NCBI GenBank assembly: GCA_020698575.1
Contig: CM036250.1
Coordinates: 21,913,500-21,977,499 of the forward strand
Length of the DNA: 64,000 nt
Reading direction: 5' to 3'
DNA from: Bostrychus sinensis
Taxonomy: Eukaryota > Chordata > Actinopteri > Gobiiformes > Eleotridae
Below, one piece after another: positions 34,201-45,587 of the stretch; the stretch's first letter is position 1; each line of letters opens with the position of its first letter. The notes beneath the pieces were generated by a model. It worked only from the letters and a program-made list of their open reading frames with translations. It had not been told where the DNA came from and did no database searches. The translations under genes and the position numbers were made by a program.

Positions 34201-37200
34201 TGTGGACATAAAGGGTGGATACCTTCTGCTCGTGGCTCAACGACAGAGACTGCAGCCGCGCAGTCATCATAGTGAGACTCTGCTCAAATGCGGCCACAAG
34301 ATTTGCCTGTTTGGGGAAAAAGATGAGATTTCAGTCACAACCTTAAAAGAAATAAAATATTCACTTCATATGTAGTCAAATACATTTACTACCCCTGCTG
34401 GTCATCATGATTAAGAAAATCAACAATAAAATTAACAGCTAGGACAGGTTGATCATTTTTGCCCTTTTAGCAGGAAAGTACCTAAACAGAGAATATATTA
34501 ATAATAATGCAAGATAAATGAATAAATAAATGAAATGGGTTACACTTTGGAATAACTCACCACTATTAAGCAGTAAAAAGCATGAATAAAAATGTAACAA
34601 TATTTAATTATTATACTTTATAGATACTGTGTTTATACAGATGTTCAAAATGTTGCATTGATGTACATGAGCGTATTACTCAAGTATTAAACATTAATAA
34701 CAATGTTTATGACCCAAAAGTGTTTATTAATGTTGAAGAAATGCAGTGACAATAAGCATATAACTTACGAAACTAATGTTACTAACTGTCAACTAATAAT
34801 TAACTAAAGCCTTATTGGGTGAGTTATTCCTATTGTTACCATAAAATGCACTTGAATTGGACAGAGTGGGCTATAATACTGAGCTGCATTTGAAAGCCCA
34901 AAAGAAGGTGGAAAATTACCTCCTCCTAATCTTGTTCTCACACACACCCACTTGAGCCCTGTGCAAACAAGGGAATTTACCTTCCCTTCTCCTCTATCAA
35001 AGTGTTAATGGAGCAAAATAATGGTATGGCCTCCGCTGCCTATACAGGTCAAATAACAAAGACATTTCATGGGTACAAGGACACCACATGCAGAACCATT
35101 TGATTAAGGGCTCTTTTATCAAGCCATGTATTATGCCTGTGGTGGTCCAAGGAGGCCGTTCAGAAACAGCCGGACAGAGCGGAAAGACAGGGCGAGGCAC
35201 CTGTGTGTGTGGGTCTGCTGGAGCTAAGTGGTTTGGAAAAAGGTTCAGGCAGAGGTGAGATTAATACAGAGCCTGGATGGATAAGAAATGTGCTGAGACA
35301 GCCCTAGAGTGACTCTGCTTTTAAGATTATACACCTTGCTTTCTTACATTTTGCTTTTTTAAGCACAAAGCTACATAGTAAGGGATGGAGAATGTGTAAC
35401 TAGGGCAATGTTGATAAAAATACAATGTCTGATTTTGCATACTTTGGTACTTTGGGGATTAACTCAGAATTAATGTCCTATTATTCCCTTCAATAGAACT
35501 GCATTGAAAAAAAAAAATGTCCTGGACTGGTTTAGCTTTGCTCTAGTCTTAGTTTAGATTTTAAGTTTTGATTTATACAAAATACACATACAAAAGCTTA
35601 AAATGAAATTCAATTGAACTTATGTCTCAATAGTCAACACAATTATTGAACATTGCAAGTTTTTCTAATATTGTGCAACCCTAACCAAAACATGTTGTAA
35701 CATAATAATACAGACATAGGTCAAGTATATAGTTTCAGAATATGAATGTTGCCCTGCTGTCAGTCACCTAAGCTGTTACAATGAATATCAGTTGCCTAAG
35801 CCTGAGGCCACATGTCATATTGAGGTGAACAGTTCATCAGCCTGAGTGACAACTAATGGGGTGTAAAACCAGGGGGAGGGATTATTTCAAGTACCCTAGT
35901 TGCCTTGAGGGGAAAAACCTGCATATTGCAGATCTAATAATGAAAACACTCACTGTTGGGCTGGTTGTACAAAGAGAATTCCTATCAGTACCTGGAACCT
36001 GCAAGAACATGCCCTAAATATGCAGGAAAAGTTGCCTCCTCAAGCCGGTCTAAAGAAGTGGACACAATATACGTACATTTGCAGTTAGCTGTGTAGTCAG
36101 ATTGGACACCTTCTCCTGCGATGACTCCAGCTCCCTCCTTAGCATTCGGATTTGCTGAAAAAAAAATTTAATAAGATGATAAGATAAGATAAGCCTTTAC
36201 TGTTTCTTCTTATTTTAAATAAGGGTTAGAGTTAAGTCACTGATTCTCAAACCTTTTACACCAAGTACCACCCCAGAAAATATTTGGCTTTCAAAGCATC
36301 TATGTGCTGAAATGAAAATTACTAGTTAAGGACAAAACAGGGACTACACCTGGACTAAATCGAGGTGTAAGCCAGGTCTAAATCAGGACTAAGCAGTTGT
36401 CTACACTTCAGTTTGACACTTCAGACTAACCAGGAATAAAACTGTCTCTTAATCAAACTAAATTATAACAGAAGACTACTGAGTACCACCTAATGAAGCC
36501 TGTGTACCACCAGTGGTACCTGAACCACAGTTTGAGAACCACTGAGTTAGGTAATAAAATAATAGCTAAATTTAGGAAGTTGATGAGTATGTTATTCAAA
36601 TAATATCAATGCAGATCACAGACAGTCAGATGACAGAAATGGATAAAAGGTAAAAGTCTGTAGACTAGACAAAAGTGCAGGGAAGAACACACTTACGTCT
36701 CCCTGAATCTTTTCCTCAGCCTTGGAAGCAAAAAGGAATAAGATGTTTTGTTGTTAAAACGGGACACAAGTCAAGAAAGAGAAGGAGGAAAAGGATTTAA
36801 GGATCTAAAAATGTACGCAGCATACCAAAGGAGGCAGTCTCTATCACTTTGCAAACAAACAGTCACATAAACTCACAGCAAGCCATACAATGAACTGAAA
36901 TGTAGCTACCTGAATCTGCATGGGACTGGCACTCACCGAGGAGTAACTGGACGAGGCATTGGATGCCAAGGACAGTACAGAGCCATGAACTGAAAAACAA
37001 TGAATCACAATTAATCAAAAACAGACTAGAAATTACAGTAAACAAAACAAACAAAAAAAAAAAAAAAACGTTGCAAGCATTTATTTATTTTAATTGTGAT
37101 TTAATCAATTTACTTTTCAACCATATTCTCATTCATTTATGTAGGACTCTAGTGTGGAATTGTTGGTTACCCTCATCAAGGTCTTTGTCTCTAAAGGAGC

Positions 37201-40200
37201 CGGAACGGACCAGTCCCATACTGCGAGGACGCTCGGCCAATGACAGAGTGCTGCCCAGTGGAGACGGTGTGTACAGGTCCAAAGAGGGGTCATGTGTTGG
37301 GATGCTATTGGATCTGGTCATCCTGGGAGGTACTCCTACTGGGCTCGGGACTAACAAGAAAGACGGGAATTCTATTTTAGATTTAAGAATTTAAAAAGCT
37401 CGTTTGAGCATGTTTTTTAAAATACATACCTATATTGGTCTTTGAAGTGCGGGGCAGAGACGTGGGTGAAGACAACAGTGGGAGAGTGAGAGAGTCGGTC
37501 ATACTGAGGATTGTATGAGAGTGTCTCCTCTCTCCTTTCTCTTTTCCTTCAGTCTCGGCTTGTGGCGCACCTCCAAAACTAAACCAAAAAACACAGAACA
37601 AAGGTTAAAATATATGCGCAGAGATATCCTTTCTGCCCCTGGACTAAGCTTTCAATTTAATCAAATATGCAAAATGTTGTTAGGAAACACTAAACACAAT
37701 TTTAAACAGATAATGTAAAAACTGGAAGTGTGTACAGTTAATTTCTGGATAGGATTACAATAATAATGTATGTATTAAATCTGTAAATGTTTGTAAAGCA
37801 TGGCATCAAGCATAAGTGCCAGGGACCATAAAAATGCTAAAGTTGTAGTATATAGTATAAAGTGAGAGTGAGTAAATATCCCTTTACTTACCTCAAACCC
37901 TTTTTAGGCAGCGTGTTTCTGTCTCTCTGTGAACTGTTGAGATTAAACAATGTCATTATTAAAGTAGTGGTGCAGGCAGTAATTAAACTCTCAAGATAAT
38001 GCATCATGAACAAAGGAAGCACAGTGAGACTGGCAGACAGCTGGTGTCAGCCTATAATTATTACTTCACTCTCTGATAATAGGCCAGTAGTAATAATAGA
38101 TTAACAAGCTGTGCATGTGGGAGACTCTGCATCTATGTGACAAGTGGCAATATATGCTTGTTTCTGTTAACCATATAGATTTACATACATTTATATAAGT
38201 CTGAACACCAAAACTATGGTTTATGCGCAATAGTTTCTCTAACTCCTTATTTATAGCTTTAGACGACCTTAATATAGACAGAGAAATATGTATAACTGTA
38301 TAACAGTGTATAACAACTTTATCATTTTGGCAGTAGGTGGAGCTAGTAGGTAACATTAGATAAAGATGATTACATGTGTGAAACAAATTTATTAGAAAAT
38401 CTTACCCATCAGTTACAGCCATAGAGACTTTACTGCTAGAGCTCCAGGCTGCAGAAGGGGCCCGGTCGTCTTTTCTGTCCCTGTCCCGACACTCTAAAGT
38501 GGTGTAACCTCTCACCAAGCCCTCCCTCTCTCTCTCCCTCTGGGGCTCTGGGGCCAGGCTCATCTGAAGTGGTAGGGACTCCAAACTTCGATGCAGTCCA
38601 GTCAGCCGGGGGTAGAGCAGGGGAGAGGTACTGCCCCCACTCTCTCCGACCCCCAGGGAAGACACCTGCCTAGGTCCTAAGCCTGTCCCGGAGCTTGAAA
38701 AACATGATGAAGAGTTGACATTCAGTAAAGGAGCGGGGCTTGGGGACAGACAAGAGCCTGAGGAGCTGGCCAAGTCCTGGATCTTTGAGTAGGGGGGAAT
38801 TTTAGGAGGAAGCGAGTCCTGAACTCCGACATCTAGGGTGATGTTCTCTTTGTCATGTTGTACTATTGAGGGCTTCGCAAGACTGCGTATCCCAGATAAC
38901 CTAAAAGATGATAAAAGACAGCTTAGACAAACCATATTCACAGAGAGAGGCTGTTGTGTATTGTTTGGTTAAATAATTCATGTACCTTTGTGTGCTTGGC
39001 GAGGGTAGGTCTGTACCCTTGCTGCTGTTTGGTGGCCTGAGTCCCTGTAGTTTTGTCCCAGTCTCACATGGAGTTAGAGCGGGACTGCCCTTCAGTGACC
39101 CACACTCTGAGTCTGACACCACAGCTTTAGCTTTGGCTCTCTCCTTCTCTTTCTCTCTATCAGTCTGATTGACAGGACTGGGACTGGGGATCCCTCGACT
39201 TCCTGCCTTACACAAGCTTGCTCCTGCCCCTAAACCAGAACCCGGTTCTTTAAGTCTGGAGGTCTGGTTTGAGGGTTTGATGAGCCCAGAGCTGGTGTCG
39301 GCTGTAGTACTCAGTGGACGTGCAGAGCTGGGCCGGGTCAGGGTCAAAGTGCTTGTTTTTGCAGGCCGTGGAAGAGAGCGGTACTGGAGAGATGTCCTAG
39401 CATTAGGAGAGAGAAACCCGCTCTGATCGCTGCTGGACACATCTAGACTGGTCTTGCGTCCGCCTCCTCCACCAGCAGCAGGTTTGACAGGAATACTTGA
39501 TGTTTTGGGGTTTTTTCCTACTGTTGCAGAGGCGCTTGGTATAGTACTAGCTGTGCTCATCGCTGTGGGTAAACTGACATTATTTACGCCATTTGTGGTA
39601 GATGTGGGTGGCTTCTTGAAGCCAAAGTTTCCACCAGTTGATGGTCTGACCAGGCCAGATGGAGGTTTACGCAGCTCACCAGCGACAGTACCACTTTTGT
39701 GCTCTTTTCCAGCATCAGAAGATGAGCGCTGCAGACCTGAAGACTTTACTGCTAGACGAGACTTCTCCATAGGTTTTCCATCTGACTTCACCATACCTAC
39801 AAAAAAAAAGGTAACAAATTAGCACAAATCTAACTGCTACTGTTTCACATGGCTGGATGAAGACCATCTGGTGATGAAATGGACAAAGTGAGGCATATTA
39901 AGACATCTTATCTGGACACTGGGTCTGACTGTGTTGAGACATACACATCCCTATCTGAGTGGACAGACAGTGCGTTAACTAAACCCTCAGATGCCGTTAT
40001 CACACAGTTACTCATCTTTTCCATCCGAATGGACTTCTCTCCAGCTTTCCAGTGTATGTCTCAAACCTACAGCATGTTACCGTTTGCACTGTGGTTATGG
40101 AAAAAACGTATTCATCTTCACAAAGCGTGGCTGAAGGCACAAAACTCGGTGGAAAAGAAGGAAAATTAAAATTATGTGATTTGATCCCCATTTGTACATT

Positions 40201-43200
40201 TCCTTTTGGGCAAATTATTCAGATTGTTTAGATGTTAAAAACATGTCTAAACAGTTAATTAGACAAATTGTACCACCCACATGTGCAAAGCCACACTGCC
40301 CACAATCTTAATATGTATCTAATGAGAGTTGTTAGAGAGGTTTATATACATGGCATTAACAGTCAAAAAACTGCTGTTGAACCAGACCCACCAGCATGCA
40401 GCTTTGGGACATCTGGACTCACTTAAGAGTATTTATAAACCCGCAAAACATACATATGGGCTGACATACATTATGCCACACACACAGGCAGTCACTGGAT
40501 CATATAGGAATGTAACACATTATGCACACTTGCACATTACACTTGGCCTTCTTTGTAAATGAGAAAATTGAGCTTACATGTCAAGTCATAAAACTATTGC
40601 TTTGTATAACCACACTGTTACATGGTCCAAGATCACCAGGCAAGAGGAACAGGCTCCGCACACTGACCGAAACCAGCTGAATGGGTTAGATTTGACATAA
40701 ATGAAGCCCAATTTAAAAAAAATTGTAGCTCACAACTTGACAGAGTGGCATGTAGAGAAGACAGTGTAAATCATTACATGTCTCGATGGAAGAGGACTGC
40801 GTGTCTGAGAGGATTCAGATCTGAAGGCTTGTAAAAATCAAAAAGACAGAGGCAGACAGAAATCTATCTCTGCTGTTAGCAAGTCATCTGTATAATGTCA
40901 TCTTCTATTCTTAGCTCATCTTCTTACAGCCTCAATATGATTTACATGCAGATGCAGACAAGAATCCTGGCTCATATAACTTTAATAAGCTACACAGTAT
41001 CACAGCAAGAACTGTCTATAATTTATTCTCGTTTGTTAACAAAATTGTCTACATATACTTTCTGTCAGACATAGAAAAATTTGAGTATTAGAACAGGACA
41101 TAATGTAGAAAGTCGTTGCAGGACTTTCTAAGGCCCATATTTGCTGGAATAGGCTTCAGCCACCCATGACCTCTAATGGTAATAAGCAAAGGAAGATAAA
41201 TGTATCAGTTATATTTTATATATATTTATTTAGTGCTTATTTTAATTTGCATGGTGCTGAGTAGGCACTTTACATCGTATCAATTACATATCTAACTGCT
41301 AGACACTATAATGATACTGTTAATGTCAGTAACCACACAAGCCTTGCAAATAGACCCTGGGCTTATATAATCTATCATTTCAACAGTTAGCAATGTAAAC
41401 ACAGGTTTGTCCTGCAATTAGAAAGCAGTTTACACAGCCACTGGCTCTCTATCCTGGCAAACAAAAAGGCACAACTGATATCCCGTTGTTTTGATTGTCT
41501 ATACTTGTATACACACATATACTGTATGTGTGTGTGCATGAATGTTCAAATCTACAGCTCACAGATGGTGTGTTTTCTCGACAGCTGCACAATCCCCTCC
41601 ATTATACTCTTTATGTGTGAGTGGGAGGATATGTTAAGTGTGATACTCTTAAAATTGGCACAGTCTGAGTTGCTCTACCCTCACACAGACTCATACAAAT
41701 ACACAGTGTCTCTGGTCCAGTTGTTTGGGTACAAGGCCTTTATTTCAGTGCTATAAATTGTATCTAAAATAAAGCCTAGATTGGACACCCCAGCCCAAAA
41801 GGAAATAAAACAGTGTCAGTCAGTGTGTGTCTGTTGGTGATGTGTATGTGGTGTGCTGGCAGGAAAAGCAGTGGGTGGTGATGGGCGTTTGATACATGGC
41901 ACCACTCTGTAAAGGCTGGAGGCTGCAGCTGTGGATGAATGAGTGAGTCTGTAAGCGGCTGAAAATCAGCTTTAAAGACAGCCAAAGAAATACATCAGGG
42001 CAACTCTGATGTGTTTTGTAAAATAAGCTTTCCTAGCCTTTAAATTCAATTATATGGCCTTAGCCTGTTACATGTCATTTTTACATTAGTATTTATATTC
42101 TTCTTTCCTTCTTTTACAAAATAACATGATGGCTTTGTGTTATCTTTTAAGTTTTAACCAAACTTATTTATTGTGCTCATTCAGCTTCCTCTGCTTATTT
42201 CCACTAGAAGCATATAGCAGGGGATACACACTGGACAATGGCCAGTTAGTTGCAGTTGAAAAAGAGAGACACACACACAGATTCACTCTCACATTCATTC
42301 ACTAGGGGCAATTTAGATTTATCAATTCATCTAACACATGTATCTTTTTTAACAGGAAGCAAACGCACAAGGAAAACACACAGTAACTGAGGGATGACAT
42401 GCAGATTCCACTCATCTTCTTTGCTGAGAAAAAGGGGCACTAACCACTCTGCTACTGTGCACCCCTGTATTTATTCTACTTTTAAGCATAAGATTTGAAT
42501 ATTGTGTTATTTGATGTATCAGATTTACCACATTGAATTACCTGGTACTTTCAGGCCACTCTGCGCTGTGTGTGTGATTGGTGAGGTGACTCCCACAGGA
42601 GGATTTCTTCCTTTCTTCAGCATGTTTCCTTGGCCTAGCGTCTGAGGTTTCTTAAGTTCGCCCTTTCCTCCGTCTAGTCCCTCCCCCTGCGGCTTTGTCT
42701 TTTTCCACTTATTGGCCGATTCTGACTTGAGGCTTCCTGTCTCGTAGATGGCGTTGCCCAGGCTCTTGCGGCTCGGTTTGGTGTCATCTGTGTCCCAGGA
42801 CAAGCCACTTTCCACCAGTGACCTCTTCTCTGCATCAGTGCGCATCTGCAGAGATATAAGCAGACACACTTGAAATAACAACAATAAAGATGTGGGTCCT
42901 TTAATTTTCAGCCTTTACTAAACCGTAGAGGAAAATTGGAAACCATAATTACAAACAAAATGTTAGAGTAGGTTTAATTAGCCTCTGTTTTGGCTTACAG
43001 TTTGTATGGCAAACGCTGCTGAGGTTTGTCCAACAATAACAAAGGACATATTTTCTCTTGTTATATTGAAACAACAAGATAAACCAAATGCTGCAGAAAC
43101 TAATCAGAGCAAATCCAGGTTATTCCAAGTAAAATGACTTATTAAGGTGTTTTTTAATGCCATCATGATGAAATTTAATGCCAAATTTACACATGGATCC

Positions 43201-45587
43201 ACTAAATAAAGAAGCATAGGCACAAATGTCAAAGTTTGCTTATATACATTAACAATTTAAATATTATCTGCAACATTGAAAAATTTGAAAATTTAAGATC
43301 AAAATGAACAAAATTAAATAGCTGCCTCTATCTATGTTCTAAAATCTGATCATAATATTTTGTGATTGGCAGATGTTCACCATAAAGCATGACCACAACT
43401 ACAGCTCAAGCAACCATAATAGTGTCTATTTACCAGGCTGATAACTCGGTGATGCCTCATCTCTACAGACCAAAACCTACTGTGTGCTCTGTTTGAACAC
43501 TTCAAAGACAAAACCAGGCCCACAGCAGGAGACGCTGTGATACACACTAAGTATTCATGTTCAAAAATACCTCTTTAACACAAGATCAAAAACACCTACT
43601 GACAGTCATTAAGCCTCAACCATCTGCAATTTTAGCATCTAAGATAATATATTTGACGACCATAAGTGATGAATTTGTTCTGTGGTTGACTGACTGTGAT
43701 ATCTACTGTAACTAGTTGTACTGTGTAACAATAGAAGATAGTTTGTCTACATAAGAGCGGATATGAGTACTTTTCAGGAGATTACTCAACCCCCTGCAGA
43801 AGGCTGGAAATTACACAACTTATCTGGCAGCCTGTAAGAGTAAGCTCTGGACAGTGAACCTAGTAGCCCTCATGAGAATTCCTTTTTTATTAAAATCAAT
43901 AGACCCCATGTGCAGGTTCATGGGCATGTGAGCTGTGTATCCAGGCTTGTTAATAAAACAGTCATTTCCTCCCACACACACCTGCCTAATGAAACAACAG
44001 TAGTGAGATAGACTGGCCATAGAAAACAATAGTAAAGCATAGAACAGAAATATTGACAAAAATTTGAAAACAAGGTAGGGTAACATTGTCCTATACAAGT
44101 TTACACAAAATCTCACTGTGGATACTGTACGTGTCCCTCAATCTTTCCTACACACTTGCGTTTTTGTTCAATAAGATATGTTCCCAATCAAAGAGAAAAA
44201 TATGAAAAATAAATGTGTTATGCTATGTGATGGTACCTGTATTTGTTTTTAATATTTGGGCTCAATAGGAACCACTTTAAAAAGGACTGAAAAATGAAAT
44301 ACAATAAATAAATACAAAAATACAATATAATATAATATTATCCATACAAAGATAAAAGGCAAAACACACCCACATAGGAAGGCAGGAGAATGGGGATGCC
44401 AGTGTACTACCAGACAATGTGGGGTGCATAGTGATGATAGAATGGTTTGTTGCCATGGTAATGATGCTGTAGGGGGGTAACGGTTGCCATGGCTACCTCT
44501 GCCCGGCGTCGAGGGAGGGTCCTGGTCCTTCCGGCTCACTGGCCCCGCAGCAGGACTGCAGATGGCCTCGTGTGTGTTTGTGTTTGTTTGTGTCTGCTCT
44601 GCTGTATACAGATGGCCATGTTATTGCGCTGTCTGTCAGCACTGTTGCATTAAATTTAATTCAACATTATTAATCCCCAAGGATAAGTTTATGTCAGGTC
44701 TTTTCAAGTGACTGTAAGCTCATCTGCCATAGTTTGTACAGTCTTTTGGCAGTGGATAATATTGTATCATTTTTATATGTTATTATGGTTATTTATTGTT
44801 ATTTATATGCTTGTCCTTTTTTTATAGTCTTTTAATATTTTATTTGTTCAGCACAGCATTTCATACTTTATAGCATCTAAACTATAGTTACTATGGTTAC
44901 GCTGTCTCTCTCATTCCCTGAATGTCCCATTGAATCATGATGTAAAGCTGTGAACAACACTGGGCATTAAAGGAAAACACTTGCATTGTCTGGAAATAGT
45001 ACAAGTAAGATTTTAGTTTGATCTAACTAACAAAAACATAGGATGAATTCGGTCTTGGCTCAAGAAAATCCCAGATGCCCACAGAAATCTAAATACTGTA
45101 CTTTTTTAATACTGTATTTTCGGTAATTAGAAATAATTCAGGTCTCAAGCTTTCATTAGTCTTTCAGAAAATGCCAAGAACACAGTCAGCATTGCAGCAC
45201 TCCAGCTAGCATCGTGTGCGTCCATTGTGTTGTCTTACATTGATCGATGCAGATGTAATAAATTTTAAGGGTGTGGGCAGAATCTAAATCAGTCTTTGTT
45301 TCTGATGTTTCCTGAGGCTTTGTCCTGCTGTCTTAAGAAACTCTATTTGTCCTTTCTTTCATCAATACCTCTGCAGATTAACCGGCAAATCAATAAGCCA
45401 CACACTGTATACTTTGCAAATTCCTCTGTCCGTGTGTCTTGGACTTACCACTATGGCTGAGTTTCTGCGTGAGCCAATAGGAGTGGTCGGGAGGGAGTTG
45501 AGGGTGGGGCTTGTGTTGAACTCTTCAGAGCTCAGGTTGTCCGAGCCGTCACTCAGACCACTGCTGATGGAGCTGCTCTCATCCCAG
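28020..45587 (-). CDS. nav1: Neuron navigator 1 (shared body of the gene)
   Basis: 26 constitutive coding exons join in frame on the minus strand, 1,518 codons plus stop. Exons: 45587-45449, 42845-42542, 39796-38986, 38900-38406, 37924-37892, 37578-37430, 37350-37171, 36989-36937, 36720-36697, 36154-36077, 34306-34223, 32917-32812, 32723-32602, 32058-31874, 31726-31570, 31484-31298, 31209-31121, 31028-30933, 30843-30672, 30228-29966, 29869-29721, 29641-29570, 29476-29271, 29191-29073, 28995-28807, 28115-28020. The protein aligns by eye with human NAV1 from WDESSSISSGLSD to the C-terminal LQATL. Neuron navigators bind microtubule plus ends and act in neurite outgrowth and cell migration (known). 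Order: Ser/Pro-rich microtubule-binding region, coiled coils, AAA-type ATPase domain. The first exon here enters in phase 2, so at least one exon lies upstream. The long-isoform N-terminal exons of human NAV1 were not found and probably lie beyond 64 kb. Confidence 0.95.
30318..30495 (+). repeat. Dispersed repeat family A, copy 2
   Basis: The fullest copy in the window: CTTTTTGGCTTTTCCACTTT, GGGGTCGCCACAGTAAATCA, then TGCATATTAATTTGGCATAA, ACCGGATGCCATTCCTGACG, CATTTATCCAGGCTTGGGAC and TGTGTGGCTAG. It lies in a nav1 intron close to the Walker A exon. No coding capacity; its class (SINE-like or MITE) is not recognised. Confidence 0.65.
31298..36989 (-). CDS. nav1: nav1 coiled-coil region and basic linker (9 exons)
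   Basis: 36989-36937 gives VHGSVLSLASNASSSYSS. 36720-36697 is a 24-nt exon encoding AEEKIQGD. 36154-36077 encodes QIRMLRRELESSQEKVSNLT, 34306-34223 ANLVAAFEQSLTMMTARLQS and 32917-32812 DTELMELRETIEALKAKNDE; together these form heptad-rich coiled coil. 32723-32602 holds the NSCESISSLNSLTSMSS segment and the basic KKKKKSW end. 32058-31874 starts LRSSFNKAFSIKKG and has YSDIEEIVTPDSSAP. 31726-31570 gives an acidic EEGEEEEE run and ELTDIRLEALNSAHQLEQLR, a second coiled coil. 31484-31298 starts STVENLKAENDHLKTG. The coiled coils are expected to mediate oligomerisation. A 9-nt microexon sits between 32602 and 32058. Confidence 0.93.
32485..32493 (-). CDS. nav1: nav1 9-nt neural-type microexon (Val-Cys-Glu), candidate
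   Basis: On the minus strand the text is TTACCTTTAG then GTTTGTGAG then GTGAGTAGAC: a good acceptor, nine coding bases and a strong donor. It lies between the exon ending KKKSW (phase 0) and the exon starting LRSSF (phase 0), so inclusion gives SW-VCE-LRSSF without a frameshift. As I recall it, human NAV2 reads NW-VNE-LRSSF at the same place, and NAV1 isoforms with a similar tripeptide exist, which argues that this is a real conserved alternative microexon. Not confirmed by transcript data. Confidence 0.68.
36238..36544. mobile_element. hAT-type MITE, 307 bp
   Basis: The left end reads CACTGATTCTCAAACC and the inverted right end CAGTGGTTCTCAAACT. It is flanked by AGTTAAGT (36230-36237) and AGTTAGGT (36545-36552), an 8-bp target duplication with one mismatch. 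GTACCACC-type repeats lie near both ends. CAGTGGTTCTCAAAC ends with 8-bp duplications are typical of hAT non-autonomous elements. Located in the nav1 intron between the QIRM and AEEKIQGD exons. Confidence 0.7.
37171..45587 (-). CDS. nav1: nav1 Ser/Pro-rich microtubule-binding region (7 exons)
   Basis: 45587-45449 encodes WDESSSISSGLSDGSDNLSS and EEFNTSPTLNSLPTTP. 42845-42542 begins MRTDAEKRSLVESGLSWDTD and ends VTSPITHTAQSGLKVPG. 39796-38986 (811 nt, the largest exon) carries GLQRSSSDAG, FGFKKPP, an S-S-I-P sequence in KTSSIPVKPA that fits the SxIP EB1-binding pattern, RKTSLDVSSSDQSGFLSPNA and QYRSLPRPAK. 38900-38406 has SPAPLLNVNSSS and PRLTGLHRSLESLPLQMSLA. 37924-37892 (33 nt) encodes GDRNTLPKKGL. 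37578-37430 has RRHSHTI. 37350-37171 has RMTRSNSIPTHDPSLDLYTP and GSTLSLAERPRS..RSGSFRD. The acceptor at 37924 is the second AG of a CACAGAG, because the first would break the frame. Confidence 0.93.
39797..42541. other. nav1 intron, no further exon seen
   Basis: AT-rich intron with short open frames on both strands that lack protein features or splice support. Nothing beyond a short TATA/TTTA-rich patch near 41215 was recognised. Confidence 0.5.
42195..42470 (-). repeat. tRNA-related dispersed repeat, copy 2
   Basis: On the minus strand it begins GGGGTGCACAGTAGCAGAGT then GGTTAGTGCCCC, followed by GTGGAATCTGCATGTCATCC, TGTGTTTTCCTTGTGCGTTT and TAAATTGCCCCTAGTG. This is the widespread teleost repeat with a tRNA-like head. 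It shares the GGA-TCTGCATGTC block with the copy at 20885-21000. It lies within the nav1 intron downstream of the MRTDAEKRS exon. Confidence 0.6.
42846..45448. other. nav1 intron, no further exon seen
   Basis: Intron between the WDESSS and MRTDAEKRS exons. Several open frames (for example 44116-43820 and 44539-44249, minus) are AT-rich or low in protein-like composition, and no acceptor/donor pair with matching phase was convincing. Confidence 0.5.

Noticed and set aside
38980..39822. Three plus-strand open frames of 62-122 codons
   Set aside because: They are antisense shadows of the 811-nt nav1 exon, whose minus-strand reading matches NAV1.
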